A stretch of 64,000 nt of DNA from Deltaproteobacteria bacterium (GCA_035063765.1 JAPSFT010000005.1:1-64000); one strand, 5' to 3'. Positions 38,433 through 47,644 are shown, counted from the first letter of the stretch. A program made the numbers and translations. The notes: a model not told the origin generated them from the letters alone.

Positions 38433-39061
38433 CGGGGATCCTCGAGGCCCAGCTCGCGCATCACGAGCACCGCCTCGGTGCGGTTGCTCACGTCGAGCAC
38501 CTCGAAGAGCGTCCGCAGATGGGTCTTGACGGTGCCCTCGGCGATGCCGAGGACCCCGGCGATCTCCCGATTCGTGAGCCCGCGCGAGAGCAGGCGCAGG
38601 ACGTCGAGCTGGCGCGCCGTCAGCTCGGTCCCCCGGCCTCCCCGCGGCTCCGCCCCGGGAGCGGGGTCCGCCGCCGAGAGCGCGGCGACCGGGACGAAGA
38701 CGCCGCCGGCGATCACGAGCGCGAGCGCCCGCCGCAGGACCTCGGGGGTCGACGACTTGGGCACGAAGCCGGCGGCCCCTCCCTCGAGAGCACGCCGCAT
38801 GTCGGCGGGATCCTCGGAGCCGGAGACGATCACCACCGGCACCGTCGGGTGTCGCTCGCGCAGCCGCCGGAACGCGGTCCAGCCATCCGTCCCCGGCATG
38901 GCGAGGTCGAGCAGCACCAGCTCGATCTCCGGATCAGCCGCGACCCGTTCCAGGGCGGCGCTCGCGTCGGGTGCCTCCGCGATCCCGGCGGCGAGCTCCG
39001 CGAGGACCTCGCGCAGTCCCTCGCGAAACACTGGATGATCGTCACAGATCAGGATCTTCAC
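38429..39061 (-). CDS. NarL/LuxR-type response regulator
   Basis: 210 residues: receiver domain (1-120) with D7/D8 acidic pair, phospho-acceptor D52 in 'LVLLDLAMPG', and the conserved Lys near 104 in 'FVPKSSTPE'. The C-terminal LuxR helix-turn-helix is at about 148-205 ('LTARQLDVLRLLSRGLTNRE', 'EGTVKTHLRTLF'). The GTG at 39061 gives the canonical 'KILICDDHP' start. It is convergent with the PEP-CTERM gene and overlaps its stop by 3 bases. Most likely phosphorylated through the hybrid kinase; the targets are unknown. Confidence 0.9.
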   Translation of the reverse strand: MKILICDDHPVFREGLREVLAELAAGIAEAPDASAALERVAADPEIELVLLDLAMPGTDGWTAFRRLRERHPTVPVVIVSGSEDPADMRRALEGGAAGFVPKSSTPEVLRRALALVIAGGVFVPVAALSAADPAPGAEPRGGRGTELTARQLDVLRLLSRGLTNREIAGVLGIAEGTVKTHLRTLFEVLDVSNRTEAVLVMRELGLEDPR

Positions 39062-39187
39062 GCTCGCGGCGAGCCTACCGCAGCAGGCGCAGCGGGACTC
39101 GGCACCGGGCACCGGCCGCCGTGCCACACCCCGGCCAGCCCCGCCGCCGGAGCGGGCACGGCGCGACGAGCCGCTTCGTGGCCGGCC

Positions 39188-40060
39188 TCAGGCGGGCTTG
39201 ACGGCGAAGACCCGTACGCTCGCGGCGTACTCGTTGAGGTCGTAGCGGCCGAGCAGCTCGCGCAGGTCGCCCTCCCGCGGCGCCGGCGAGGAGCAGCCGC
39301 ACGACGGGGCCGGCACGGGCGGCGCCGGATCCGCGCACGAGCGCGCCGGTGCATCCAGCGCACGGTAGATGTCGAGATCCGAGCCGGTATCGAGGACCTC
39401 GGCGTGGGCGAAGCCGGCGTCGAGCAGCCCGCGGCGATAGGCGTCGATCGGGATCGCACCGGCGACGCAGCCGACGTACGCGAGCAGGTCCGCACCGATC
39501 CCTTCGGGGAGCGGCTTGCGGAGCGCGATGTCGCTGATCGCGACGCGGCCTCCCGGCCGCAGCACGCGCGCGATCTCCCGGAACACGGCCTGCTTGTCGG
39601 GCGCCAGGTTGATCACGCAGTTCGAGATCACGCAGTCCACCGAGGCGTCGGGGAGTGGCAGCCGATCGATCGTGGCCAGGTGGAACTCCACGTTGGCGAA
39701 GGGCCTGCCGTCCGCGCCGCCGCGCGCGGCGTTGCGGCGCGCGCGCTCGATCATCTCGGGCGTCATGTCGATCCCGATCGCCTTCCCGCTCGGCCCGACC
39801 TTCGGCGCCGCGAGGAAGACGTCGAGGCCGCCGCCGCAGCCGAGGTCCACGACGGTCTCTCCCGGCCGCAGGTGCGCATGGGCCGTGGGGTTGCCGCACG
39901 ACAGGCCCATGTTCGCCTCGGCCGGAATCGAAGCGAGCTCCTCGGCGGAGTAGCCGAAGGCACGGGCGACCTGTGCGATCGACGCGTTCTCGCTCGACAG
40001 GCTGCTCTTCGCGAACGAGCCGTAGCGCTCCCGGACTGCACGTTCGAGGTGGCTGGACAC
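39188..40060 (-). CDS. arsM: Arsenite S-adenosylmethionine methyltransferase ArsM
   Basis: 290-residue ArsM-type enzyme that methylates As(III) to volatile or less toxic species. It shows '[20 protein letters not shown]' near 52-70, SAM loop 'DLGCGGGLD' near 71-79 and '[14 protein letters not shown]'. Candidate As-binding cysteines occur in 'NCVINL' near 147 and 'GCVAGAI' near 198, and the C-terminus has an additional 'CGCSSP'. GTG start at 40060 lies 9 bases after AAGGAG. The upstream region carries a perfect palindrome and a TTGACA element, suggesting metalloid-responsive control, although no arsR gene is adjacent. Confidence 0.9.
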   Translation of the reverse strand: MSSHLERAVRERYGSFAKSSLSSENASIAQVARAFGYSAEELASIPAEANMGLSCGNPTAHAHLRPGETVVDLGCGGGLDVFLAAPKVGPSGKAIGIDMTPEMIERARRNAARGGADGRPFANVEFHLATIDRLPLPDASVDCVISNCVINLAPDKQAVFREIARVLRPGGRVAISDIALRKPLPEGIGADLLAYVGCVAGAIPIDAYRRGLLDAGFAHAEVLDTGSDLDIYRALDAPARSCADPAPPVPAPSCGCSSPAPREGDLRELLGRYDLNEYAASVRVFAVKPA

Positions 40061-40436
40061 GATGGTGGTCTCCTTGTGAGTGGATCGGCACGGCGCGCAG
40101 TGCACATTCCATAAATCCAAGTTTCTATGATCATAGAATCTTGTCAATGGGGCGGTCCCCCGTGTCGGCCGACAGAGGGCGAAGGCCCCTCCGGGGAGAA
40201 TCCCTCGGGATCCCCTTGCCCGCGGCCCCGGACCGGACACAGGATCGCGCGCGACGGCGGGCGTGTCGGTGAGCCGTGCCGGCGCACCTTCGCCACGGTG
40301 ACTACGAGGGCCCCTGCGAGACCGGCGGCGCCGAGGACTGACCGGGCCGTACCCCCGACCGGCGAAGGCGCGGGGAGCCGCGCGCGGGCTGGAGGAGATC
40401 ACCCCGTTCGCTGCACCCGCCTCCGACTCTCCGCGA
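40061..40436. other. Intergenic stretch upstream of arsM
   Basis: 376 bases between the arsM start and the sulfotransferase stop, both genes on the minus strand. The part near arsM (about 40105-40150) is markedly AT-richer than its surroundings and holds the palindrome and TTGACA element. The rest is GC-rich and shows no gene I can support; short GC stems near 40185-40220 could serve as a weak terminator for the upstream sulfotransferase gene. Confidence 0.6.
40123..40147 (-). promoter_or_regulatory. arsM promoter with perfect 16-bp palindrome
   Basis: TTCTATGATCATAGAA (40123-40138) is a perfect palindrome about 63 bases upstream of the arsM start. On the arsM strand a consensus -35 hexamer TTGACA (40147-40142) lies just before it, so a protein bound to the palindrome would cover the promoter spacer. 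The site size fits an ArsR/SmtB-type dimer. I could not identify a convincing -10 hexamer at ideal spacing. Confidence 0.55.
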
Positions 40437-41276
40437 TCAGGTCGGAGCGGAGAGGCAGGTCCGGGATCGCGCCTGCAGGCGGGCGTAGAGGTCGCCGAGG
40501 CGCGCGCGCAGGAAGTCGGCATCCGCCTGCGCGAGGGGCCGCTTGTTCGGAGCGGCGGACACGCCGTCGCCGAGGAGGCCAAGCTGGAAGCCCGGGAGTC
40601 CGAGATGGACGCACAGGCGCTCCACCGCACCGCGGTCCCGTAGATCGGTGTCCTCGAGGAAGAAGCCTTCCTGCTCCAGGTACCAGCCCCCGAGCGTCTC
40701 GACCTGAGCGGCGAAGAGCTCGATGTCCTCGGCTTCGGGCCATCCCTTCTTGGTCTGCACCGAGGGCCATTGCGCCAGCGGATCCCGGAACAGGAAGACG
40801 AATGCGCAGTTCGGGAACAGCTCGCGAAGGGCACGGAAGGTGAGCGGGCTGCGGACGCGGATCTCCTTGAAGCCCAGGCGCCGGGACGGAATCGGCGGGG
40901 CGAGCAGATCGAGCAGGGCCTGGCGTACCTGCGTCAAGCTGCTCTGCCAGTCGGCGCGAGCCATGGCGGTCTCGATGCTGAAGTCGTCGCGGCGAAAGGA
41001 TTCGCTGACCGCCCGCACCCGGTCGCTGCTTCGCTCGGCATCGAGGCGGTGCAGGATCTGATGGTGAGCCTCGACGAGGTTGTCCACGAGGAACTGCCCC
41101 GGCTCTCCCCAGATGCAGATCGCGCGCGTCGAGTTCAGGATCCGTTGCAGGGCGGTGGTCGAACTCCGGCCCCAGACACCGAACACGAAGACGTGCCGTT
41201 CCTCGCGCACGTCCTCGTAGGCGACGGAGTGATGGCTTGGTCGGGGACGCAGCAGCCGCCGGGCGAGTTTCTTCAC
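40437..41276 (-). CDS. Sulfotransferase family protein
   Basis: 279-residue PAPS-type sulfotransferase. The 5'-phosphosulfate loop is '[19 protein letters not shown]' near 28-46 and the 3'-phosphate-binding block is '[16 protein letters not shown]' near 156-171. It would transfer sulfate from PAPS to a hydroxyl or amine acceptor that cannot be named. The open frame begins with GTG at 41276, without a good ribosome site, so the exact start is uncertain. It is preceded by a 426-base gap shared with the divergent TetR gene and has no linked pathway genes. Confidence 0.8.
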   Translation of the reverse strand: MKKLARRLLRPRPSHHSVAYEDVREERHVFVFGVWGRSSTTALQRILNSTRAICIWGEPGQFLVDNLVEAHHQILHRLDAERSSDRVRAVSESFRRDDFSIETAMARADWQSSLTQVRQALLDLLAPPIPSRRLGFKEIRVRSPLTFRALRELFPNCAFVFLFRDPLAQWPSVQTKKGWPEAEDIELFAAQVETLGGWYLEQEGFFLEDTDLRDRGAVERLCVHLGLPGFQLGLLGDGVSAAPNKRPLAQADADFLRARLGDLYARLQARSRTCLSAPT

Positions 41277-41702
41277 GGGTCACGATTCAGGAGGTGGCCG
41301 CATCCGGCACGGGACGGCATTCTAACCGGCGAAGCTGCGGCGGCAAGCACGCCGGCTCGCTGCGAGCGGACGCCTCCGCACGGCCACGCCTCGGATTCGC
41401 CTGAGCCGGATCGGTGACGGGCATCGCCCGCTTCGGTGGCCGCCACTTCGGGGATCGCTACGCAGCGCGCAGCGCGCAGCGCGAGCGCCGATGGCCGGCG
41501 CCTCGCCCCGGCACCGAGCCTGCCGGCATCACGCTCGCGGTGATCCCGCTCGACGGCGCGCTGGCGAGGCGCCACCTGCGACCCGACTCCCGGGCGACGT
41601 GCAGGAGCGGCCGCACGCGCTCGCCGGGAACCCCGTTGACGGGCCCCGGGAGCACCGATAACTTGCTTGTTGAATAACAAGCGGCTGTCGGAAGGAGGGC
41701 CC
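41277..41702. other. Divergent intergenic region, sulfotransferase and TetR genes
   Basis: 426 bases between divergent starts. The last 70 bases hold the TetR promoter and operator-like palindrome described separately. The rest is GC-rich with runs of CGCAGCGCGCAG near 41460-41480 and shows no credible gene; the open frames there lack ribosome sites and resemble no family. Confidence 0.55.
41636..41682 (+). promoter_or_regulatory. TetR-gene promoter with overlapping inverted repeat
   Basis: TTGACG (41636-41641) and TAACTT (41659-41664) are separated by 17 bases and look like a sigma-70-type promoter. Immediately downstream is an inverted repeat with 7-bp arms GCTTGTT and AACAAGC around GAAT (41665-41682), where a TetR dimer would block transcription. 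The TetR start is at 41703, behind GAAGGAGGG. Autoregulation is the natural inference. Confidence 0.6.
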
Positions 41703-42371
41703 ATGCGCCGCCTCGCGGCTGCCGCGCGCGGCACGCAGGAAGAGCGCCGCAGCGAGGCGGAGCGACGCCTGGTGGAGGCCGCCGCCGAGCTGATCGGCGA
41801 GCTCGGTGTGGCGCGCGTCACGCTGGCCGGGGTGGGCGAGCGCGCCGGCTACAGCCGCGGCCTCGCGACCCACTACTTCGGCTCGAAGGGCGCGTTGATC
41901 CAACGCGTCGTCGACCTCGCCACGGCGGAGTTCCGCGCGGCCCTGGGCCGGCGGCGCCGCCCCGCCGCCGCGCTGGACGAGCTCCGGGCCCTGGTGCAGA
42001 CCTTCTTCGAGATCGTCTCCGCGCTCCCGCCGGTCCATCGCGCCTGCCTGGTTCTGGGCGCCGACGCGGTGAGCGCGGGCGCCGCGGAGGTGCGACCCGC
42101 GATGGTGTCGTTCGACCGCAGATTCCGGGAGGAAGTTGCGAAGGGCATCGAGCGCGGGATCGCCGCCGGCGCCTTCCCGCGCTCCACGGACCCCACGGGT
42201 CTCGCGGCCGTGGTCGTCGGCATGCTGCGCGGCGTCGCCTTCCAGTCGATGATCGACGGCGAGCTCGACCTGGACGCCTGCCGCGTCGAGGTCGAGCGGC
42301 TGCTCGCTGCCCGCCTCGGCCCGGCCGCTGCGCCACGGCCGAAGCGCCCGCGGAAGGGGCGCCCGCGCTGA
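41703..42371 (+). CDS. TetR family transcriptional regulator
   Basis: 222 residues with the N-terminal TetR helix-turn-helix at about 24-70 ('VTLAGVGERAGYSRGLATHYF', recognition helix followed by 'GSKGALIQRVV'). The C-terminal ligand domain is helical and unassigned. The ATG at 41703 is chosen over an upstream TTG because of the GAAGGAGGG ribosome site; the TTG frame starts inside the operator palindrome. The gene leads a likely operon with the ThDP enzyme (91-base gap) and the VOC protein, which it probably represses. Confidence 0.88.
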   Translation: MRRLAAAARGTQEERRSEAERRLVEAAAELIGELGVARVTLAGVGERAGYSRGLATHYFGSKGALIQRVVDLATAEFRAALGRRRRPAAALDELRALVQTFFEIVSALPPVHRACLVLGADAVSAGAAEVRPAMVSFDRRFREEVAKGIERGIAAGAFPRSTDPTGLAAVVVGMLRGVAFQSMIDGELDLDACRVEVERLLAARLGPAAAPRPKRPRKGRPR

Positions 42372-42462
42372 CCCGCGCCGGCGCGGCCGGCGCAAGGACG
42401 GAGCGGCCACGGGCGCCGTCGAGCGGCGACCGGGACGCACCCGCAAGGAGAGAGGAGTCACC

Positions 42463-44169
42463 ATGGAAGCGATCACCGGGGGAGAGCTGCTCGCGCGATG
42501 CCTGGCGGCGGAGGGCGTCCGCTTCGTCTTCGGGCTGCCGTCGCCCGAGATCGACCCGCTGCTGCCCTGCCTCGCCACCCACGGCATCCGGCTGGTGCCG
42601 ATCCGGCACGAGGCTGCCGGCGTCCACATGGCGGAGGGGCTCTACAAGTCCACGGGGCAGGTCGCGGCCGTGATCGGGAATCCCGGGCCCGGCTCGGCGA
42701 ACCTGCTGCCCGGCCTGATCACGGCTCGACACGAGGGCGTGCCGGTCCTGGCGCTCACCTCGCAGCACCGGCTCGGCATCGTCTACCCCTCGACGCCCGC
42801 GACCTTCCAGGGCCAGGACCAGCTCGACGTGTTCCGGCCGATCGTGAAGTGGGGCGGGCCCGCGCTGTCGTGGGAGCGGATCCCGGAGGTGCTGCGCCTC
42901 GCGTTCCGCGAGATGTGGACCGGGCGCCCCGGCCCGGTCCAGGTGGAGCTGCCGGCTCCCGTCCTCTACGCGACCGGGGATCCCGCGACGGCACCGGTCC
43001 TCGCGCCCGGCGCCTACCGCCCGCCGCAGCCGCAGGCTTCCGAGCAGCAGCTCGCCGCGGCGGCCGATCTGCTCGCGTCGGCGAAGCGGCCGCTCGTGGT
43101 CGCGGGCTCGGGCGTCGACCGTGCCGGTGCGAACGCGGCGCTGCTCGAGCTCGTCGAGCTCCTGGGCTGCCCCCTCTTGCCGACGATGGCCGCCCGCTCG
43201 GTCGCTCCCGCGGACCATCCGAACGCCGTCATGGGCTACTCGCCCGCCGGCGACGCCGCGCGCCGCGAGGCCGACGTCATCCTGGTCGCCGGCTCGCGGC
43301 TCGGGAACCTCGATCTTCCCTTCGACAAGTACTGGGGCGATCCGGGCGGCCAGCGGCTGATCCAGATCGATCTCGATCCCCGCAACATGGGCGTCACGCG
43401 GCCGCTCGCGCTCGGCATCGTCGCGGACGTCGCCGACGCGCTGCCGGGCCTGCTGCGGGTGCTGCGCGCGCGCGGCCTGCGCCCGCGCGACGCGGCGCGC
43501 GCGCACGAGCTCCATGCGGCGACCGAGGCGTGGAAGCTCGAACAGGCGGGATCGGTGCTCGCGTGGTCGGGAGCCGGCATCCACCCGGCGCACGCGATCG
43601 GCACGATCGGTGCCGCCTTCGGCCGCGACGCCATCTACGTCGCCGACGGCGGCAACACCTCGCTCTGGGCGTCCGCCGTGCTGCCGCCCACGCGGCCGCG
43701 CTCCTATCTCTCGATCCTCGAGCTCGGCATGCTCGGCACGGGGATCCCCCAGGCCATCGGCGCGAAGCTCGGGGCGCCGGAGCGCGAGGTCGTCTGCATC
43801 ACCGGCGACGGAGCTGCCGGCTTCAACGTGATGGAGCTGCAGTCGGCCGCCCGCGAGGGCCTCGAGGTGACGGTCGTGGTCTGTGCCGAGGGCTCGTGGA
43901 CGATGGAGATCCCGAACGAGCGCGCGCTCTACGGGAAGACCTTCGGGACCGACATGGGCCTCGTGCGCTGGGACCGCGTGGCCGAGGGCCTCGGCGCACA
44001 CGGCGAGCACGTCGAGAAGATCGACGAGCTGCCGGCCGCGCTCGAGCGCGCGCGACGTGTCCGGGGCCCGCGCCTGCTCTGCGTGCGCACCGATCGCGAG
44101 GCGAACCTTGCCGTCCCGGACGAGATGATGAAGCGCTTCTTCGAGGTCTACGCGGGGGCGACGCCCTGA
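42463..44169 (+). CDS. Thiamin-diphosphate-dependent enzyme, acetolactate-synthase-like (second copy)
   Basis: 568-residue three-domain ThDP enzyme. Catalytic Glu in 'PIRHEAAGVHMAEG' near 48, middle domain about 190-335 ('RPLVVAGSGVDRAGANAALL'), and PP domain motif GDGAAGFNVMELQ near 448. The usual Asn pair of the metal motif reads Ala-Glu ('VVVCAEGSWT'), as non-canonical as in the relative at 14076-15818 but different from it. ATG behind AGAGGAG. The neighbouring TetR and VOC genes suggest a small catabolic set acting on an unknown keto acid or CoA ester. Confidence 0.87.
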   Translation: MEAITGGELLARCLAAEGVRFVFGLPSPEIDPLLPCLATHGIRLVPIRHEAAGVHMAEGLYKSTGQVAAVIGNPGPGSANLLPGLITARHEGVPVLALTSQHRLGIVYPSTPATFQGQDQLDVFRPIVKWGGPALSWERIPEVLRLAFREMWTGRPGPVQVELPAPVLYATGDPATAPVLAPGAYRPPQPQASEQQLAAAADLLASAKRPLVVAGSGVDRAGANAALLELVELLGCPLLPTMAARSVAPADHPNAVMGYSPAGDAARREADVILVAGSRLGNLDLPFDKYWGDPGGQRLIQIDLDPRNMGVTRPLALGIVADVADALPGLLRVLRARGLRPRDAARAHELHAATEAWKLEQAGSVLAWSGAGIHPAHAIGTIGAAFGRDAIYVADGGNTSLWASAVLPPTRPRSYLSILELGMLGTGIPQAIGAKLGAPEREVVCITGDGAAGFNVMELQSAAREGLEVTVVVCAEGSWTMEIPNERALYGKTFGTDMGLVRWDRVAEGLGAHGEHVEKIDELPAALERARRVRGPRLLCVRTDREANLAVPDEMMKRFFEVYAGATP

Positions 44170-44302
44170 GCGCCGCGGCGCAGCCCGGCTGTCCGCGCGC
44201 TCGCCGCCGGGATCCACGCGGGGCCCGGCCGGCGAAGGCCGGCGCCGCCCCTTCTGGGAGCATCCGGCGCGCCGCCTCCGGCGCGTCGCGCAGGAGGTCG
44301 AG

Positions 44303-44827
44303 ATGAGCCGGATCTTCGGGGCCGTGCGCCAGAACGGCTACGTCGTGCGCGACGTGCAGGCGGCGATGCGGCACTGGGTCGCCCGGATCGGCGTGGGCCC
44401 GTGGTTCTACTTCGATCGCGTGCGGATCGACTGGTTCCGCCACCGCGGGCAGGACTCCGCCGTCGAGCTCGGCATCGCGCTCGCGAACTCGGGCGACCTC
44501 CAGATCGAGCTGATCGAGCAGCGCAACGCCGCGCCGTCCCTGTACCGGGAGTTCCTCGACGCCGGCCACGAGGGCCTCCAGCACGTCGCCTACTGGACGA
44601 CCGACTACCAGGCGCTCTACGACCGGGCCCTCGCGGCGGGCCACGTCGTGGGGCACGAGGGCCAGATCGGCGGCGCCCAGGGCCGCTTCGCCTACTTCGA
44701 CACGGGCGGGCCTCCCGGGACGGTCGTCGAGATCTCGGACGTGAGCGGGCCGAAAGGTGCGTTCTTCGAGCACGTGCGGAAGGCGTCCCTCGGCTGGGAC
44801 GGATCGGATCCGATCCGCGCGATGTGA
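44303..44827 (+). CDS. VOC (glyoxalase/dioxygenase-fold) family protein
   Basis: 174-residue vicinal-oxygen-chelate protein. Metal-site candidates are the His in 'NGYVVRDVQAAMRHWVAR' region and 'GLQHVAYWTTD' near 95, with Glu in 'GTVVEISD' near 150. The family includes glyoxalases, epimerases and dioxygenases; the short single-module length favours an isomerase- or lyase-like role. AGGAGGT precedes the ATG. It follows the second ThDP enzyme by 133 bases on the same strand and probably acts in the same pathway. Confidence 0.82.
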   Translation: MSRIFGAVRQNGYVVRDVQAAMRHWVARIGVGPWFYFDRVRIDWFRHRGQDSAVELGIALANSGDLQIELIEQRNAAPSLYREFLDAGHEGLQHVAYWTTDYQALYDRALAAGHVVGHEGQIGGAQGRFAYFDTGGPPGTVVEISDVSGPKGAFFEHVRKASLGWDGSDPIRAM

Positions 44828-44865
44828 CGCTTCGCGCGGAGCGGAGCGCTCGCCGCCGATCCTGG

Positions 44866-45855
44866 TCAGCGCCGTCGCCTCGAGTGCAGCACCGCGAGAC
44901 CCAGCGCGAGGAGTGCCGCCAGACCGGGCTCGGGCACGAAGGTCACCCGCCCGGCGCTGTAGAGCGCGCTCGTGTCCCAGAAGCCGCTCCCGCCGAGCTC
45001 GGGAAGGTCGAGCTCGGCGAAGGCGCCTCCGACCCCTGCCGGTCCGAAGCCCAGGATGTCGAAGGAGTCGCCGGGCGCCGGCACGAAGCCGTCGGTCAGG
45101 ATCATCTCGAGCACGCCGCCGAGCTCCGCACGGCCGAGGACCGAGAGCACGTCGTGCTCGACGCTCGGCTGCGTGCCGCCGAGCTCGATGCGCAAGCGTC
45201 CCGTCTGTGTGTAGTCACCGTCGATCGTCAGCATGCCGGGCGACGAGCCCGGCGCGACCACGCCCTCGTTGATCACGTCGACGCCCAGGACGGCCGCGCC
45301 TTCGAGCCGCGCCCGCTCGTCGACGATCAGATCCCCGTCGCCGCTCCAGAGCGAGCCGTCCTCGATCGTCGTGACGCCGCGGACGCGAAGGTCGCCGAAG
45401 AGGGTCGTCTCGGAGCCCGACTCGAAGCGCAGCGTCTGGGTGGCGATCTGCGATTCGCCGCCGATGCCGAAGGTCGTGATCTCGCCCGCCTGGACGAAGT
45501 TCGACGCGATCACGGGCAGGGTTCCGAGCAGCGCCTGCCCTTCGTGTCGCACCGTGCCGTCACCGCTGAACTCGCCGCGGTAGCCGTTCGAGCCGGTGAG
45601 CTCGAGCGTCGCGCCGGCGGCGACGGCGACGGCGCTCGTGTCGGCGAAGCTCACGTTCGAGTCGATGCGTGCGAGGCCGCCGGTCACGGCCACGTCGTCC
45701 TCGATCGTCAGGTCCTGGCCGGCGATGCCCTCTCCCTCGGAGAACCGGCCGGTCCGAGCCGCTGGCGTGGCCCGCGCCCGCGCGACGCGCTCGGGGCGCC
45801 CATCGCGCGGGCGAGCTCGGCGCAGCAGCTCCTCGAGCTCGGGCTTCCAGCGCAT
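44866..45855 (-). CDS. PEP-CTERM protein with a foreign N-terminus (probable gene fusion)
   Basis: 329-residue open frame. Residues about 45-300 are a beta-rich secreted passenger ('SGDGTVRHEGQALLG', 'GSSPGMLTIDGDYTQTGRL') ending 'FVPEPGLAALLALGLAVLHS' and Arg residues, a clear PEP-CTERM tail. There is no signal peptide. Instead residues 1-35 ('MRWKPELEELLRRARP', 'ERVARARATP') resemble the first residues of acyl-CoA carboxylase carboxyltransferases, a cytosolic family. The sequence therefore looks like a deletion fusion that replaced the export signal, and the product would probably not be secreted. No ribosome site is visible. Confidence 0.6.
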   Translation of the reverse strand: MRWKPELEELLRRARPRDGRPERVARARATPAARTGRFSEGEGIAGQDLTIEDDVAVTGGLARIDSNVSFADTSAVAVAAGATLELTGSNGYRGEFSGDGTVRHEGQALLGTLPVIASNFVQAGEITTFGIGGESQIATQTLRFESGSETTLFGDLRVRGVTTIEDGSLWSGDGDLIVDERARLEGAAVLGVDVINEGVVAPGSSPGMLTIDGDYTQTGRLRIELGGTQPSVEHDVLSVLGRAELGGVLEMILTDGFVPAPGDSFDILGFGPAGVGGAFAELDLPELGGSGFWDTSALYSAGRVTFVPEPGLAALLALGLAVLHSRRRR

Positions 45856-45922
45856 GGCGAGAAGGTGGCTTCGCCTTCCGCGCTACGCGCCTGCGTGGTA
45901 GGATCCTCGTGCGAGGCTCCCC

Positions 45923-47644
45923 TTGTCGCACCGGTACGTCACCCTCCTCGCCGTGGTCCTGCTCGTCCGACCAGCGCTGGCCACTGCCTCGCCGTGGATC
46001 ACGATCGCCGCCGAGGGCGAGGACTCGCCCGACGGGCGCCCGTACGGACCGCTGGTCCTCGCTTCGAGGATCTCCGACGACGGCGCCGTGTCCTTCGGTG
46101 ACGCGCCGGAGGGAACGCCGCCGAGCCCGCCGTTCACCCTGTGGCGCTGGTCGGAGGCGAGCGGCGCCGAGCACGTGGCCGCGATCGAGGGGGTCGCCTG
46201 GAGCTCGTGGGCGCGCCCTGAGCTGTTCGCCAACGGCGCCGGCGACCTCGCGCTGCGCGAGGGCAGTGGTCCGGCCCCGGTAGCCTGCGGCGCGGGGGGC
46301 ACGAGCGAGCAGGTCCGGGAGCGTCTGCACGGCGCGCCGCGCGGCGGCGATCCGGCGCTCGTGACCGCGACCGGGGCGCCGGCGCCCGGGGCGCCGGACC
46401 TCACGATCGCCCGTCTCATCCAGTTCTCCTGGGAAGGCGGTGGCTTCGGTAGGCGGGCCTGGCTCTTTCCCTTCCCCGCTCCTTCGCTCGATCCGGGCGG
46501 CGCCCTGACCTTCTATGCCCATACCGCGCACGATCCCTGCTTCCTCGACGACCCGGGGGCGAGCCTGCCCGCGGCGGTGTTCGCGCCCGACGGGGCCGGC
46601 GGCAGCGCGCTGGTGGCGCGCGACGGCGATCCGCTGCCCGGCGCCGGCGACGGGGAGGTGATCCGGCTCGATTCGTTCGAGCGCGTCGCCGCCGCGGACG
46701 CCGTGTTCGTGTCGTCGTTGCTCGGGGAGATCGAGCGCGGGGAGCCCCAGCCCGGGGCGCTGCTGCGCTGGCGGGGGGGTCTGCTCGAGACCGTCGTGCG
46801 CCCGGGCGAGCCGTCCGCCTTCGCGGGCGGCGCGGTCCTCGCCGACGTGGGCCTGCCCGCGAGCAGCCCCTCCGGGACGATCGCGCTCGCGGCCAAGCGT
46901 GCGGCCGAGGACGGCACGACCCCCGACCCGGCGGGCGCCGGCATCTGGCTCGGCGATGCCGACGGCGTGGCCGAGCGCTGGCCCCTGGTGGGCGCCGTGC
47001 CGGGCGGGCCGGCGGGCGCCGTCTTCGTCGAGGCGAGCGCCGAGAGCGCGCTGCCGGGCGCGATCCGCGTGAACGACGCGGGAGAGGTCGCCTTCGTCGC
47101 GAAGTTCCGGACGGCGCCCGGAGCGGAGCCGACCTCCGGGCTCTTCGGCCCCGGGGCGGACGGCTCGCCGGTGTTGCGGCTCACCGCCGGCGCCAGCACG
47201 TCCGGCGGGAGCACCCTCCTCTGGTTCGAGCCGCTGCACCTGGCCGAGGACGGGACCCTGCTCGTGCGGGCCGGTCTCCCGGTCGGCCCGGGCGTGTGCT
47301 GCCGCTCCTCGGACTACTCCTGGCATCTCCTTCCGCGGGCAGGCGGACCGCGGCTCCTGCTCCGCGAGACGGATCTGGTCGAGGTCGCCCCCGGCGACCT
47401 CCGCTCCATCGGCAGCTACCGGATGGCCTACGATACGGCGCTCACCCGCTTCGGCATGGTCTTCGGCGTTGTCGGCCGGCTCTCGCGCGAGCCCACCGCC
47501 ATCGCCGTGCTCACGGTGCCGGAGCCCCGCGCACCGCTTGCCGGCGCGGGGGCGCTCGTTGCGCTCGGCCTGCGGGCCTCGCGGCGGCGCGCGCGCCGGC
47601 CGATCCGTAGGGGAGGCTCCGCACGCACTCCGCTCGCCTCCTGA
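45923..47644 (+). CDS. Secreted PEP-CTERM-type protein
   Basis: 573 residues with a signal peptide at the N-terminus (about 1-22, 'TLLAVVLLVRPALATAS'). It contains repeated segments of the kind 'RISDDGAVSFGDAP', 'RVNDAGEVAFVAKF' and 'GIWLGDADGVAERWPLV', typical of the choice-of-anchor propeller-like secreted proteins. The tail 'VPEPRAPLAGAGALVAL' plus Arg cluster is a PEP-CTERM signal, followed by an unusually long Arg-rich extension. The start is a TTG behind GCGAGG, which is weaker than normal. Divergent from the fused PEP-CTERM gene. Confidence 0.72.
   Translation: MSHRYVTLLAVVLLVRPALATASPWITIAAEGEDSPDGRPYGPLVLASRISDDGAVSFGDAPEGTPPSPPFTLWRWSEASGAEHVAAIEGVAWSSWARPELFANGAGDLALREGSGPAPVACGAGGTSEQVRERLHGAPRGGDPALVTATGAPAPGAPDLTIARLIQFSWEGGGFGRRAWLFPFPAPSLDPGGALTFYAHTAHDPCFLDDPGASLPAAVFAPDGAGGSALVARDGDPLPGAGDGEVIRLDSFERVAAADAVFVSSLLGEIERGEPQPGALLRWRGGLLETVVRPGEPSAFAGGAVLADVGLPASSPSGTIALAAKRAAEDGTTPDPAGAGIWLGDADGVAERWPLVGAVPGGPAGAVFVEASAESALPGAIRVNDAGEVAFVAKFRTAPGAEPTSGLFGPGADGSPVLRLTAGASTSGGSTLLWFEPLHLAEDGTLLVRAGLPVGPGVCCRSSDYSWHLLPRAGGPRLLLRETDLVEVAPGDLRSIGSYRMAYDTALTRFGMVFGVVGRLSREPTAIAVLTVPEPRAPLAGAGALVALGLRASRRRARRPIRRGGSARTPLAS

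Noticed and set aside
44866-47644. Complete exosortase/archaeosortase system
   Set aside because: Only substrates with sorting tails are present; no exosortase or EPS gene cluster lies in the window.
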